Shown here piece by piece: positions 1 to 7,962 of a DNA stretch of 9,067 nt. The notes beneath the pieces are model-generated. The model made no database searches. It had not been told where the DNA came from and saw nothing but the letters and a program-made list of their open reading frames with translations. The position numbers and the translations under genes were made by a program. Source of the stretch: Acidobacteriota bacterium (GTDB taxonomy: Bacteria > Acidobacteriota > UBA6911 > RPQK01 > JADFOI01); the NCBI GenBank assembly GCA_027295745.1, contig JAPUKI010000330.1, positions 1 through 9,067 of the forward strand, read 5' to 3'. Every line of letters begins with the position of its first letter. Position 1 is the first letter of the stretch.

Positions 1-386
1 TGGTCCCCATTGAGCTGCGGGGCGAGTCGGGGGTCAAAGGACAGGCCATTGAACTGCTGAATCAGGTGGGTCTGGGGGATCGCCTGGATCACTATCCAGC
101 CCAACTCTCCGGTGGCGAACAACAGCGCGTTTCTCTGGCCCGAGCCTTTATCAACCAACCCAAAATCCTTTTCGCCGATGAACCGACGGGCAATCTTGAC
201 GGAGAGACCAGCGGAAGGGTCTCTGACCTTCTCTTTGAGCTAAATGAAGCTGCTGGAACCACTCTGGTTCTGGTGACCCACAATGGGGAACTGGCTCAGC
301 GGGCGCAGAGGATCATCCGTCTCCACGCTGGCAGCGTCCGATCGGATGAAAGTCTCTTGCTCGAGACTCAGGACCTGGCTCTATGA
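1..386 (+). CDS. ABC transporter ATP-binding protein, LolD/YbbA/MacB type (5'-truncated by window edge)
   Basis: This is the C-terminal part (about 128 residues) of an ABC ATPase that would normally be about 220-240 residues. The frame is open from base 3 with no start, so the Walker A and Q-loop lie upstream of the window. Visible are a VPIEL stretch typical of the region after the Q-loop, the ABC signature LSGGEQQRVSLARA, Walker B ILFADEPTGNLD, and the H-loop in LVLVTHN. The DEPTGNLD plus VTH combination is characteristic of the LolD/MacB/FtsE/YbbA branch, whose ATPases pair with FtsX-fold permeases and drive mechanotransmission or export rather than import. Its stop codon overlaps the start of the following permease (ATGA), so the two are very probably translationally coupled and form one transporter. 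YbbA is the closest named comparison, because the partner permease looks like YbbP. Substrate is unknown. The family call is firm; the exact orthology is inferred. Confidence 0.95.
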   Translation, partial: VPIELRGESGVKGQAIELLNQVGLGDRLDHYPAQLSGGEQQRVSLARAFINQPKILFADEPTGNLDGETSGRVSDLLFELNEAAGTTLVLVTHNGELAQRAQRIIRLHAGSVRSDESLLLETQDLAL

Positions 387-2926
387 AACCCTTCTTACTG
401 GATCGCTGGACCTGGGGGATGGCCTGGCGGGAAAGCCGTTCCAGTCGTAAACGGCTTCTTCTCTTTATCTCCTCCATCACTCTGGGGGTGGCTGCCCTGG
501 TTGCCATTCAATCTCTGGGTGAGAGCCTGGAAAGGGAGGTCAACCAACAGTCCAAGTCCTTGCTTGGGGCCGATCTGGTGATTACCCGCCAGGAGCCCTT
601 TGCCCAGGAGACTGAAGAACTCTTTGAAACTTGGGGAGGAGAACAATCCCGGGAAACACGCTTTTCTTCGATGGTTTACTTTCCTGAGACAGGGGGCACT
701 CGGCTGGTCCAGATAAGAGCCATAGAGGGAGATTTCCCCTACTATGGGGAGCTGCAGACTTCCCCCCGCCAGGCGGCGCAGAGCTTTCGAGAGGGACCCT
801 ATGCCCTCGTGGATGAGCGACTGATGCTTCAATATCATGTGTCTGCCGGTGATCCGGTCAAAATCGGTGACTTCACCTTCACCGTTGCTGGAGCGCTTCA
901 AAAGATTCCGGGCGAGACCATGACAGAGACTTTTATCAGTCCCCGTGTTTACATTCCTCTCTCCTATCTGGATCAAACTGATCTGATTCAGTTTGGAGGC
1001 CGCGTTAGTTATAGAAACTCTTTTAAATTCGACCCGGCTGTGGATGTGGAACAACTTCTCGAAAGGGAGCGGCCCCATTTGAGAGAGTACCGCTTGAGAA
1101 CCACCACCGTAGAGGAGCGAAGGGCCCGCCTGGGTCGCACCGTGGAGAACGTCTACCGCTTCCTCAGCCTGGTGGGTTTCATAGCCTTGCTTCTGGGAGG
1201 AATCGGGGTGGCCAGCGCAATCCACATCTACATCAAACAGAAGCTCGCTACGGTCGCTACTTTGCGTTGTCTGGGTGCCAGTTCCAGGCAGGCAACCTCT
1301 ATCTATGTGATTCAAGCGGTTGGAATGGGTTTTATTGGGGCCAGCGTTGGAGCACTTCTGGGCATAGCTGTGCGGGACTTGCTGCCGCGAATCTTGCAGG
1401 ACTTCCTGCCCCTCACGATTCCCTTCGAGGTGTCCTGGATCGCCATTTTGCAGGGGATCGGTATGGGGCTGACTATTGGACTGTTGTTTGCCTTGCTCCC
1501 TCTTTTACCTCTGCGCAGGATCTCACCCCTTCTGGCACTGCGAGTCTCCTACGAAGAGAAGGAAACCCTTCCCCGGGAGCCCCTCCAATGGCTCATCTAC
1601 ACTGCCATTGGAATTGCCATTTGTCTCTTTGCCATTGCTCAGACCCGGCGCTTGATCCATGGCCTGGCCTTTGCAGGAGCCATTGTGCTGGTCTTTCTCC
1701 TGCTCACAGCAGTGGCAAAGCTCATCACCATCCTGGTGAGACGGTATTGTCCTGAGTCATGGCCTTACGTGTGGCGGCAGGGCCTGGCCAATCTCCATCG
1801 GCCCAATAATCAGACCATTGTGGTGATGCTCTCCCTCGGTCTGGGAACTTTCCTGATCACAACCCTGTACTTGGTCCAGGGTACCTTGCTGCAGGAGGTC
1901 TCTCTGGCCGGCAGTGGAGAGCAACCCAACCTGGTGCTCTTTGACATCCAAAGCGATCAACGGGAAGAGATCATCCAACTTGTCAGCTCCCTGGATCTCC
2001 CTGTCGAGCAATCTGTGGCCATCGTGACCATGCGGCTGGCTTCGGTCAAGGGCAGAGCAGTCGAGGAAATCGCCGAAAATAGGGATTCATCCGTTCGAAG
2101 ATGGCCGCTTTTCCGAGAATTTCGTGCCACTTACCGAGAGAGTCTGATCGATTCCGAAGAGCTGATCAGCGGCACCTGGCAGGCCAGAGTGGAGGATCCC
2201 TCCGATCTCGTTCTGATTTCTCTGGAAGAGGACATGGCCAGAGATTTGAACGTTTCTTTAGGGGATAAGCTCGTCTTTGACGTTCAGGGAGTGCCCATCG
2301 AGACCACTTTGGGGAACACTCGCAGGGTGGACTGGCGGCGCTTCCAGACCAATTTCCTGCTGGTGTTTCCGGCCGGGGTTCTGGAAGAGGCTCCTCAATT
2401 TCATGTGCTGATGACCCGAGCCGATTCTCCAGAGGCGTCCGCCGAGTTGCAGCGGATGGTGGTCGAGCGCTTTCCCAATGTTTCGACCATCGATCTTGCA
2501 CTTGTCCTGGACACGGTTGACACAGTGTTGAGTCAGGTGTCGGTGGTGATCCGCTCGATGGCTCTCTTTAGCATCCTTACCGGGCTCATTGTCCTGGTGG
2601 GCGCAGTGGTCAGCAGCCGCTATCAGCGCACCAGAGAGAGCGTGCTCTTAAGGACACTGGGAGCTTCCCGCGATCAAATCACCAAAATCCTGGCCGTCGA
2701 GTACTTCTCATTGGGACTCCTGGCGGCTCTGACGGGTTTGACCCTGTCGATCGCTTCCAGCTGGGCCTTGGCCTTCTTCGTTTTTGAAACGGAGTTCGTG
2801 GTGGAGCTCGTGCCGCTTCTGGTGGCCTTGGTTGTGGTCGTGGGGCTGACCCTCTTGATTGGTATAATCAATAGTCGGGGAATGTGCGATCGTTCGCCCT
2901 TGGAGGTTCTCAGAGCGGAAGGGTGA
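383..2926 (+). CDS. FtsX-family ABC transporter permease, YbbP-like, 847 aa
   Basis: This is a large inner-membrane permease with the duplicated MacB-periplasmic-core/FtsX architecture. By eye there are ten membrane segments: about 25-43, 260-283, 309-329, 352-376, 402-420, 429-452, 477-499, 720-743, 773-800 and 808-829. Two large extracytoplasmic domains lie between TM1 and TM2 (about 44-255) and between TM7 and TM8 (about 500-715). Each half carries the FtsX coupling motif: KLATVATLRCLGASSRQ near 287-303 and RESVLLRTLGASRDQ near 751-765. The central RQGLANLHRPNNQT (about 465-478) and the overall size (E. coli YbbP is about 800 residues) favour a YbbP-like protein. The ATG overlaps the ATPase stop by 4 nt, with AGGA 9 nt upstream as a possible ribosome binding site. 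Together with the preceding ATPase it would form an ABC complex acting on an envelope substrate. The substrate cannot be told from sequence. Confidence 0.93.
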   Translation: MKPFLLDRWTWGMAWRESRSSRKRLLLFISSITLGVAALVAIQSLGESLEREVNQQSKSLLGADLVITRQEPFAQETEELFETWGGEQSRETRFSSMVYFPETGGTRLVQIRAIEGDFPYYGELQTSPRQAAQSFREGPYALVDERLMLQYHVSAGDPVKIGDFTFTVAGALQKIPGETMTETFISPRVYIPLSYLDQTDLIQFGGRVSYRNSFKFDPAVDVEQLLERERPHLREYRLRTTTVEERRARLGRTVENVYRFLSLVGFIALLLGGIGVASAIHIYIKQKLATVATLRCLGASSRQATSIYVIQAVGMGFIGASVGALLGIAVRDLLPRILQDFLPLTIPFEVSWIAILQGIGMGLTIGLLFALLPLLPLRRISPLLALRVSYEEKETLPREPLQWLIYTAIGIAICLFAIAQTRRLIHGLAFAGAIVLVFLLLTAVAKLITILVRRYCPESWPYVWRQGLANLHRPNNQTIVVMLSLGLGTFLITTLYLVQGTLLQEVSLAGSGEQPNLVLFDIQSDQREEIIQLVSSLDLPVEQSVAIVTMRLASVKGRAVEEIAENRDSSVRRWPLFREFRATYRESLIDSEELISGTWQARVEDPSDLVLISLEEDMARDLNVSLGDKLVFDVQGVPIETTLGNTRRVDWRRFQTNFLLVFPAGVLEEAPQFHVLMTRADSPEASAELQRMVVERFPNVSTIDLALVLDTVDTVLSQVSVVIRSMALFSILTGLIVLVGAVVSSRYQRTRESVLLRTLGASRDQITKILAVEYFSLGLLAALTGLTLSIASSWALAFFVFETEFVVELVPLLVALVVVVGLTLLIGIINSRGMCDRSPLEVLRAEG

Positions 2927-2939
2927 GGATCTCTCACCC
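2921..2939 (+). other. Small hairpin across the permease stop codon, upstream of pdxH
   Basis: GGGTGAG and CTCACCC form a perfect 7-bp stem around a 5-nt loop (GATCT). The permease stop codon TGA lies inside the left arm. No T-tract follows, so it does not look like an intrinsic terminator. If real, it could stabilise or process the mRNA or lower readthrough before pdxH, or it may be a chance palindrome. The structure is seen; any function is inference. Confidence 0.4.
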
Positions 2940-2953
2940 CGCGGATCACAGGC

Positions 2954-3589
2954 ATGACACAGGATAAATCTCCATTGGAGCTCCCGCTGGATCTCACCAA
3001 GAGGAAGGTGGATCCCAACCCCTTTAAACAGTTTGCACGGTGGTTCGAAGAGGGTGCAGCTGCTGAACCGATCCTTCCGGAAGCCGTAACCCTGGCTACG
3101 GCGAGCAAAGATGGCAAGCCTTCCAGCCGGGTGGTTTTGCTCAAGAAGTTCGATGAAAGTGGTTTTGTCTTTTATACCAACTACCAAAGCCGCAAGGGTA
3201 CGGAACTGGCCGAGAATCCCCAGGCAGCGCTGTGCTTCTACTGGCGTCAACTGGAACGACAAATCTCTGTTACGGGAATCGTCACCCAGGTCTCCCGAGA
3301 GGAATCTGAAGCCTACTTCCGAACCCGTCCCCGGGGAAGCCAGTTGGGCGCTCTGGCCTCCCGCCAGAGTCAAGTGACTGCCAGCCGAGAGGTGCTTGAG
3401 AAACGCTTTGAGCAGGTGATGGCCCAGTATTCAGGCAAAGAGATCCCTTTGCCTTCCTATTGGGGAGGCTACCGCTTAGCTCCGAGCACCATTGAATTCT
3501 GGCAGGGACGCCCCGACCGAATGCACGATCGACTCCGGTACAGCCGGCAATCCGGTAGCCGATGGAAGATTGAACGGCTGGCACCCTAA
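2954..3589 (+). CDS. pdxH: Pyridoxamine/pyridoxine 5'-phosphate oxidase (PdxH), 211 aa
   Basis: PdxH is an FMN-dependent cytoplasmic oxidase that converts pyridoxamine 5'-phosphate or pyridoxine 5'-phosphate to pyridoxal 5'-phosphate with O2, the last step of PLP synthesis and salvage. The family signatures are clear: RVVLLK (59-64), FVFYTNYQSRKG (71-82), LERQISVTG (100-108), YFRTRPRGSQLGA (121-133), the SYWGGYRL region (168-175), and the C-terminal signature from EFWQG (181-185) through RMHDR (189-193) to ERLAP at the end. By alignment in my head with E. coli PdxH, the substrate-phosphate and active-site residues K72, Y129, R133, S137, R197 and H199 correspond to K64, Y121, R125, S129, R189 and H191, so it should be active. 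It is slightly shorter than E. coli PdxH (218 aa) and the N-terminal RxxY lid segment is not recognisable. ATG 2954 is the only normal start in frame after the TGA at 2924. The gene lies 27 nt after one ABC cassette and 23 nt before the next, apparently in the same operon. Confidence 0.97.
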   Translation: MTQDKSPLELPLDLTKRKVDPNPFKQFARWFEEGAAAEPILPEAVTLATASKDGKPSSRVVLLKKFDESGFVFYTNYQSRKGTELAENPQAALCFYWRQLERQISVTGIVTQVSREESEAYFRTRPRGSQLGALASRQSQVTASREVLEKRFEQVMAQYSGKEIPLPSYWGGYRLAPSTIEFWQGRPDRMHDRLRYSRQSGSRWKIERLAP

Positions 3590-3612
3590 GTGAGCACTGA
3601 GTCTCCTAAGCC

Positions 3613-4308
3613 ATGCAAGAAGCCACCGGCTCGCCGGCACTCACCTTTCGCCTGGTCAGTAAGGTCTATGATGTTTCTCCTGTAGCGAGCCGATTCGCTC
3701 TTCGAGATGTTTCCTTTGACATCACACCTGGACAAAAGGTGGCCATCGTGGGAAGAAGTGGAAGTGGTAAATCCACTTTGCTTCACCTGGCAGCGGGCAT
3801 CGATGTCCCGACCCAGGGAGAGGTTTTGATGCGAGGCCACAACCTGGCAGCCTTGTCCGAACGGGACCGGACACTTTTGAGGCGCCGGGAAATCGGATTG
3901 GTTTTCCAATTCTTCTATCTGCTTCCCCATCTCTCAGTTTGGGAAAACGTTGCCCTGCCCGAGTTGATTGCCGGAGGGAGAGTGTCTAAATTCAAGGCAC
4001 GGGTCTCTCTGTTGCTGGAAGAAGTCGGACTGCTGGATCGTGCCGAGGACAACATTCAAGAACTCAGTGGTGGTGAGATGCAGAGGGTGGCTATCTGCCG
4101 GGCACTGGTGCGAAAACCCAGGTTGCTGCTTGCCGATGAACCGACCGGGAACCTGGATGACAGTAACAGTGGCCTGGTCATGAACCTGATGCTGAAACTC
4201 GCTTCCCAGGAAGGGAATACCCTCGTTTACGTGACCCACAGTGCAGAGTTGGCAGGCCTGGCTGACGAGGTCTGGAAACTCCAGAGTGGAGTCCTGAAAA
4301 AATCGTGA
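3613..4308 (+). CDS. ABC transporter ATP-binding protein, LolD/MacB/AttE-like, 231 aa
   Basis: This is a complete ABC ATPase of normal length with all nucleotide-binding motifs: Walker A GRSGSGKST (47-55), Q-loop Q99 in GLVFQFFYLLPHLSVWENV, signature LSGGEMQRVAICRAL (151-165), Walker B LLLADEPTGNLD (171-182), and the H-loop histidine H209 in YVTHS. The FYLLPHLSVWENV stretch and DEPTGNLD place it with ATPases that serve FtsX-fold permeases. ATG 3613 is the first start after an in-frame TAA at 3607-3609. No strong Shine-Dalgarno sequence is visible, which fits coupling to pdxH translation ending 23 nt upstream. Its 3' end overlaps the next gene by 4 nt (GTGA). With the downstream permease and AttH-like protein it resembles the AttE component of AttEFGH-type systems. 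The ATPase assignment is certain; the Att assignment rests on context. Confidence 0.97.
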   Translation: MQEATGSPALTFRLVSKVYDVSPVASRFALRDVSFDITPGQKVAIVGRSGSGKSTLLHLAAGIDVPTQGEVLMRGHNLAALSERDRTLLRRREIGLVFQFFYLLPHLSVWENVALPELIAGGRVSKFKARVSLLLEEVGLLDRAEDNIQELSGGEMQRVAICRALVRKPRLLLADEPTGNLDDSNSGLVMNLMLKLASQEGNTLVYVTHSAELAGLADEVWKLQSGVLKKS

Positions 4309-6827
4309 TCCGTTATTTTCTGAGAGCGTTGAGCGCTCATCTTCACAAGGCGCCGATTCTGTTCCTCCTCTCTGTGGTGGGGGTGGCCCTGGGCGTGGCT
4401 TCAGTGGTGGGAATCCAAATGATCAACGGGAGTGCCATGGGAGCCTTTTCGGCCGGGATCAGAGCCGTGAGCGGAGAAGTGGATCTCACTGTTCTGGGTC
4501 AGACAACCACCTTTTCCGAGGAACTCTATGGCCAGGTTCTGGCAGTGGAAGGGGTAGCTGCCGCCTGGCCGCTTTACCAGATCGACGTCGCTTTGGCGGA
4601 TCGTGATCCCTTTTTTCTTCAGGTCTTCGGGGTCGATCTGCTTTCTCCGCTGAGCCTTCCCTGGAGCAGCTCTCCTGAAGATCTTTCCCAAGCTCTCTTC
4701 GAGCCGGGATGGATCGCCGTGACGCCCTCTCTTGCCCAGGAGATGGGATGGTCCCTGGGAGATCCCATAGAGGTCACCAGTGGGACGCGACGGGTGAAGC
4801 TGGTGATAGGGGCCCTGGTCGATTTTCAAAGAGTGAGTCCCTTGGCCAGTCGCAAACTGGCTGTTATGGATATTGCCCAGGTTCAAGATCTTCTGGGGAG
4901 TTCCGGACGGATTCATCAAATCGATGTCCGGATGCGGGAGGGAACCAACCGGGAAGAGCTGATCTTGCGCCTTGCAAACCAGCTGGGCCCATCGGTGCAA
5001 GTCGTGACGCCGGAGCAGCGGGAACAGCGGGCGTCCAGCTTGACGGAGGCCTTCCGCTTGAATCTCACAGCTCTCAGCTTGATCAGCCTGTTTGTGGGAT
5101 TGTTCCTGATCTATACCAGCACCCAGGCATCTCTGCTCAGAAGACGCCTGGAGTTTGGACTGCTGCGCTCGCTGGGAGCCACTCGAGGACAGGTGTTGGG
5201 TCTCATCTTAGGGGAGGTCAGCTTGCTGGGGATCCTCGGTGTCCTGCTGGGGTTGCCCATGGGCTACCTGGTGGCCAGATCCAACGTGGAAATGGTCAGT
5301 TCTACTTTGACCAATCTCTATCTCCTCCAGGAAATCGAGTCTCTGCAAATCCCTCCTTCCCTGTATGCCTTGGCCGTATGCATCGGTCTGGGAGGCGCCA
5401 TGGCTGGAGCATTTCTCCCGGCCCTGGACATGAGCCGGAAGAACAGCAAATCCTTGCTCACCGTTTTTACCTTGCGTGAAGAAGCCAGTTCCCTGGCCCG
5501 GCCCTTGTTTTTGGGGGGCTGGCTTCTTCTGATCTCGACAGCCCTCTGGTTTTGGTTTCTGGGGCAGAGCTGGAAACCGGCCGGCTTTGTGCTGGCCATA
5601 GCTGTCTTGGCGGCACTTCCCCTTCTCACCCCCTTCCTGGTCCAGCAGATTGGTGGAAGGCTTCCCACCCACGGCTTTGGTTTCGGATACAGCCTGAAAA
5701 GCCTGGCCACGCGATTACAAGCGACTTCCTTTGCGGTGGCTTCCCTGGCCATCGCAGTCAGCATGCTCCTGGGGATCACACTGATGATCGGCAGTTTTCG
5801 CCGGACCGTAGAAGTGTGGGTGGAGACGACCGTACAAGCGGATATCTACCTGACAACTCCCTCCTGGAGGTCAGAACCCGATGCCACGTTGGATGCGGAA
5901 CTGGTCGCGAGTCTGGTCAATCATCCCGGAGTGGTGGCCTTCGATCGGCTGCGCAGGCTGCTGGTCACCATAGAAGGCAAACGTATCTCCATGGCTGGTG
6001 TGGATATGGGATTGTCCTCCGGGCAAGCGCGCTTCCCACTGCTTGAAGGTGATCGGCTGGAGGTGCTGCGCCAAGTTCGGGAGGGAGGGGTGCTCATCGC
6101 AGAGCCGTTGGCCCGCAAGTCGGGACTTCATGTCGGAGATCTCCTCCAGGTCAACAGCGGGCAGGGAAGACTGGAGTTTCCCATCGCTGGAGTCTACTAC
6201 GATTACACATCGGAGATGGGATCGGTGGCCATGGATCTTGCCCTGATGGAGGACAGCTTTGGACCAGGTTCCATCAACAGTCTCTCCCTCTATCTTGAGC
6301 AGGACCTGGACCCGGAACGAGTCATTGATGAGATCAAGGCCCGCTTTCCCGATACCCCCCTCCAGATTCGGAGTCATCAACACCTGCGAGAGGAAATCTT
6401 TGAGATCTTTGACCAGACCTTTGCTGTGGTCAGGATTCTACAGGTCATGAGCCTTTTGATTGCCGTCTGTGGAATCATGCTGACGCTCTTGGTGCTGGCC
6501 AGAGAACGGATCTCGGAATTGGCTCTTTACCAGGCACTGGGAGCCAGCCGTCTGCAGATCTTTCGCATCTTTGTGGGGAAGGGTCTGGCCATGGGACTGC
6601 TCGCACTGGGCTTGGGATCTGTAGCGGGCAGCGCTCTGGCGGCCATTCTGATCTTTGTCATCAATCGGACCTACTTCGGATGGACCATACAGGTATACTT
6701 CCCGGGTTGGCCCCTCCTGCAGCAATCGGCAACGATTCTGGCAGCGGCCCTTTTGGCCAGTCTTTATCCAGCCTTTCGGGCCAGCGAGACGCCCGCTACC
6801 GAGTTGAGTCGCGATGATCTTCAGTAA
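4305..6827 (+). CDS. FtsX-family ABC transporter permease, 840 aa (AttF/AttG-like, fused two-unit permease)
   Basis: This is an inner-membrane permease with two FtsX units in one chain. Ten membrane segments are visible: about 17-39, 252-272, 297-323, 353-375, 401-419, 426-446, 474-496, 706-731, 757-787 and 802-823. Large extracytoplasmic domains span about 40-250 and 500-705. FtsX coupling motifs appear twice: RRLEFGLLRSLGATRGQ (280-296) and ERISELALYQALGASRLQ (734-751). The C-terminus YPAFRASETPATEL is the usual PAxxAxxxxPxxxL ending. The GTG start overlaps the ATPase stop by 4 nt, and the gene's last 14 nt overlap the start of the AttH-like gene, so ATPase, permease and secreted protein are probably made together. 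It is similar in size and plan to the permease at 383-2926 but clearly diverged in sequence. The substrate is unknown. In Att-type systems it would work with a periplasmic AttH partner. Confidence 0.93.
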   Translation: MIRYFLRALSAHLHKAPILFLLSVVGVALGVASVVGIQMINGSAMGAFSAGIRAVSGEVDLTVLGQTTTFSEELYGQVLAVEGVAAAWPLYQIDVALADRDPFFLQVFGVDLLSPLSLPWSSSPEDLSQALFEPGWIAVTPSLAQEMGWSLGDPIEVTSGTRRVKLVIGALVDFQRVSPLASRKLAVMDIAQVQDLLGSSGRIHQIDVRMREGTNREELILRLANQLGPSVQVVTPEQREQRASSLTEAFRLNLTALSLISLFVGLFLIYTSTQASLLRRRLEFGLLRSLGATRGQVLGLILGEVSLLGILGVLLGLPMGYLVARSNVEMVSSTLTNLYLLQEIESLQIPPSLYALAVCIGLGGAMAGAFLPALDMSRKNSKSLLTVFTLREEASSLARPLFLGGWLLLISTALWFWFLGQSWKPAGFVLAIAVLAALPLLTPFLVQQIGGRLPTHGFGFGYSLKSLATRLQATSFAVASLAIAVSMLLGITLMIGSFRRTVEVWVETTVQADIYLTTPSWRSEPDATLDAELVASLVNHPGVVAFDRLRRLLVTIEGKRISMAGVDMGLSSGQARFPLLEGDRLEVLRQVREGGVLIAEPLARKSGLHVGDLLQVNSGQGRLEFPIAGVYYDYTSEMGSVAMDLALMEDSFGPGSINSLSLYLEQDLDPERVIDEIKARFPDTPLQIRSHQHLREEIFEIFDQTFAVVRILQVMSLLIAVCGIMLTLLVLARERISELALYQALGASRLQIFRIFVGKGLAMGLLALGLGSVAGSALAAILIFVINRTYFGWTIQVYFPGWPLLQQSATILAAALLASLYPAFRASETPATELSRDDLQ

Positions 6828-7962
6828 TCGAGCCCGGCGAATAACCCTTCTCCTCTCTCTGCTTTTCCTCGCACCCGTGCTCTCCTCTCAGCTGGACTGG
6901 CAAGAAGCCAGGCCTGACTACTCCTGGTCCTTCCCCCAGGATCATTGGGCTCACTCCGGATATAAAACCGAGTGGTGGTACTTCACCGGCCATCTCATTT
7001 CCCGAGAGAACCCCCAGCGCCGTTTCGGGTATCAGTTCACCTTTTTTCGGAAAGGTCTTCGACCAGGACCGCTTGCCCTGGAGTCACAGTGGGCCTCCCA
7101 TAACCTGATCATGGGACACGCCGCCATCACCGACCTGGCCGGCGGGCGGCACCTCTTCAGCGAAATTCTCTACCGTGAAGTTTCTTTTCTGGGAGGCTTT
7201 GGGACCTATCCTGAGAGCCGGATCGTGTGGAGTCGAGCACCTGCTGGAACCGACAGTACCTGGGAGCTTCACTGGAACGGCGATGGATTTGACTTCCAAA
7301 TGGGGGACCGGGCCCGCGGCATGGCATTCCAGCTCTCCACGCGTCCCCTGAAACCTCTGGTCTTCCAAGGGCCCAATGGCTACAGCCGCAAGGGGGAAAG
7401 TTCCAGCGCAGCCAGCCAATACTACAGCTTCACCCGGCTGGGGACCCAGGGGAGTCTGTCCATAGATGGAGAAACCTTCCAGGTGGAAGGGGAAAGCTGG
7501 ATGGACAAAGAGTTCGGTTCCAATCAACTGGCTGAAAACCAGGTCGGCTGGGACTGGTTGAGTTTGCAGCTGGAGGATGGACGCGAACTCATGATCTACC
7601 AATTGCGTGACAGCACCGGAGCCACTGACTTTGCTCAGGGAACACTGGTTTCTGAGTCAGGAGAGGTGCGTTACCTCGAGCCGGAAGATTGGGAGATCCA
7701 AGTGGTGGAGCATTGGAAAAGTCCTGAGACAGGCGCTCGGTATCCCTCCCGTTGGATGGTGAGGCTTGCCCAGGAAAATCTTGAGCTGGAAATCATCCCC
7801 CAATTGGCAGACCAGGAGAACCGCAGCCAGATTCTAGCGGACCTGTACTATTGGGAAGGGGCGGTAGCGATCCTCGGTTCGAGCGGTGAGAGGCTCGGTC
7901 GAGGCTATGTTGAGCTCACCGGTTACGGCTCAAAGAACCTGCTACCTTCAGCTTTGAATTGA
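6814..7962 (+). CDS. Secreted AttH/carotenoid-1,2-hydratase-like (lipocalin-type fold) protein, 382 aa
   Basis: The N-terminus is a plausible Sec signal peptide: basic NRARR, a hydrophobic stretch at about 10-23 (ITLLLSLLFLAPVL), then SSQ as a likely cleavage region. There is no lipobox cysteine, so the product is probably periplasmic rather than a lipoprotein. The mature part carries hallmarks of the AttH/CrtC family (COG5621-type 'predicted secreted hydrolase'): EWWYFTGHL (53-61), GHAAITDLAG (101-110), GESWMDKEFGS (226-236), GWDWLSLQLEDGRELMIYQL (245-264), YYWEGAV (345-351) and GYVELTGYG (364-372). Family members bind or hydrate apolar molecules (carotenoid hydratase CrtC), or accompany ABC systems as AttH with unknown biochemistry. 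The 14-nt overlap with the permease gene ties it to the ABC cassette. No carotenoid genes are nearby, so I favour an AttH-like envelope role over CrtC activity. ATG 6814 is chosen because it begins the signal peptide. Confidence 0.9.
   Translation: MIFSNRARRITLLLSLLFLAPVLSSQLDWQEARPDYSWSFPQDHWAHSGYKTEWWYFTGHLISRENPQRRFGYQFTFFRKGLRPGPLALESQWASHNLIMGHAAITDLAGGRHLFSEILYREVSFLGGFGTYPESRIVWSRAPAGTDSTWELHWNGDGFDFQMGDRARGMAFQLSTRPLKPLVFQGPNGYSRKGESSSAASQYYSFTRLGTQGSLSIDGETFQVEGESWMDKEFGSNQLAENQVGWDWLSLQLEDGRELMIYQLRDSTGATDFAQGTLVSESGEVRYLEPEDWEIQVVEHWKSPETGARYPSRWMVRLAQENLELEIIPQLADQENRSQILADLYYWEGAVAILGSSGERLGRGYVELTGYGSKNLLPSALN

Noticed and set aside
395..1315. 306-codon minus-strand open frame opposite the first permease
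   Set aside because: It lies wholly antisense to a well-supported FtsX permease with clear membrane segments. Its translation has no family features and no start signals.
2708..3373. 221-codon minus-strand open frame opposite the permease 3' end and pdxH
   Set aside because: It is antisense to two confidently identified genes and has no recognisable motifs.
4709..5479. 256-codon plus-strand open frame inside the second permease
   Set aside because: It is out of frame within the permease coding sequence and rich in Gly, Ser, Arg and Pro, as expected for a shifted reading of GC-rich membrane-protein DNA.
7884..7921. Inverted repeat CGGTGAG/CTCACCG around the GNAT stop codon, considered as a terminator
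   Set aside because: The stem is only 7 bp with a 24-nt loop, lies within the attH-like coding sequence, and has no T-tract on either strand.
6814..7962. Reading the secreted protein as a carotenoid biosynthesis enzyme (crtC)
   Set aside because: The fold motifs are shared with CrtC, but no carotenoid genes are near. The signal peptide and overlap with an ABC permease gene fit the AttH group better.
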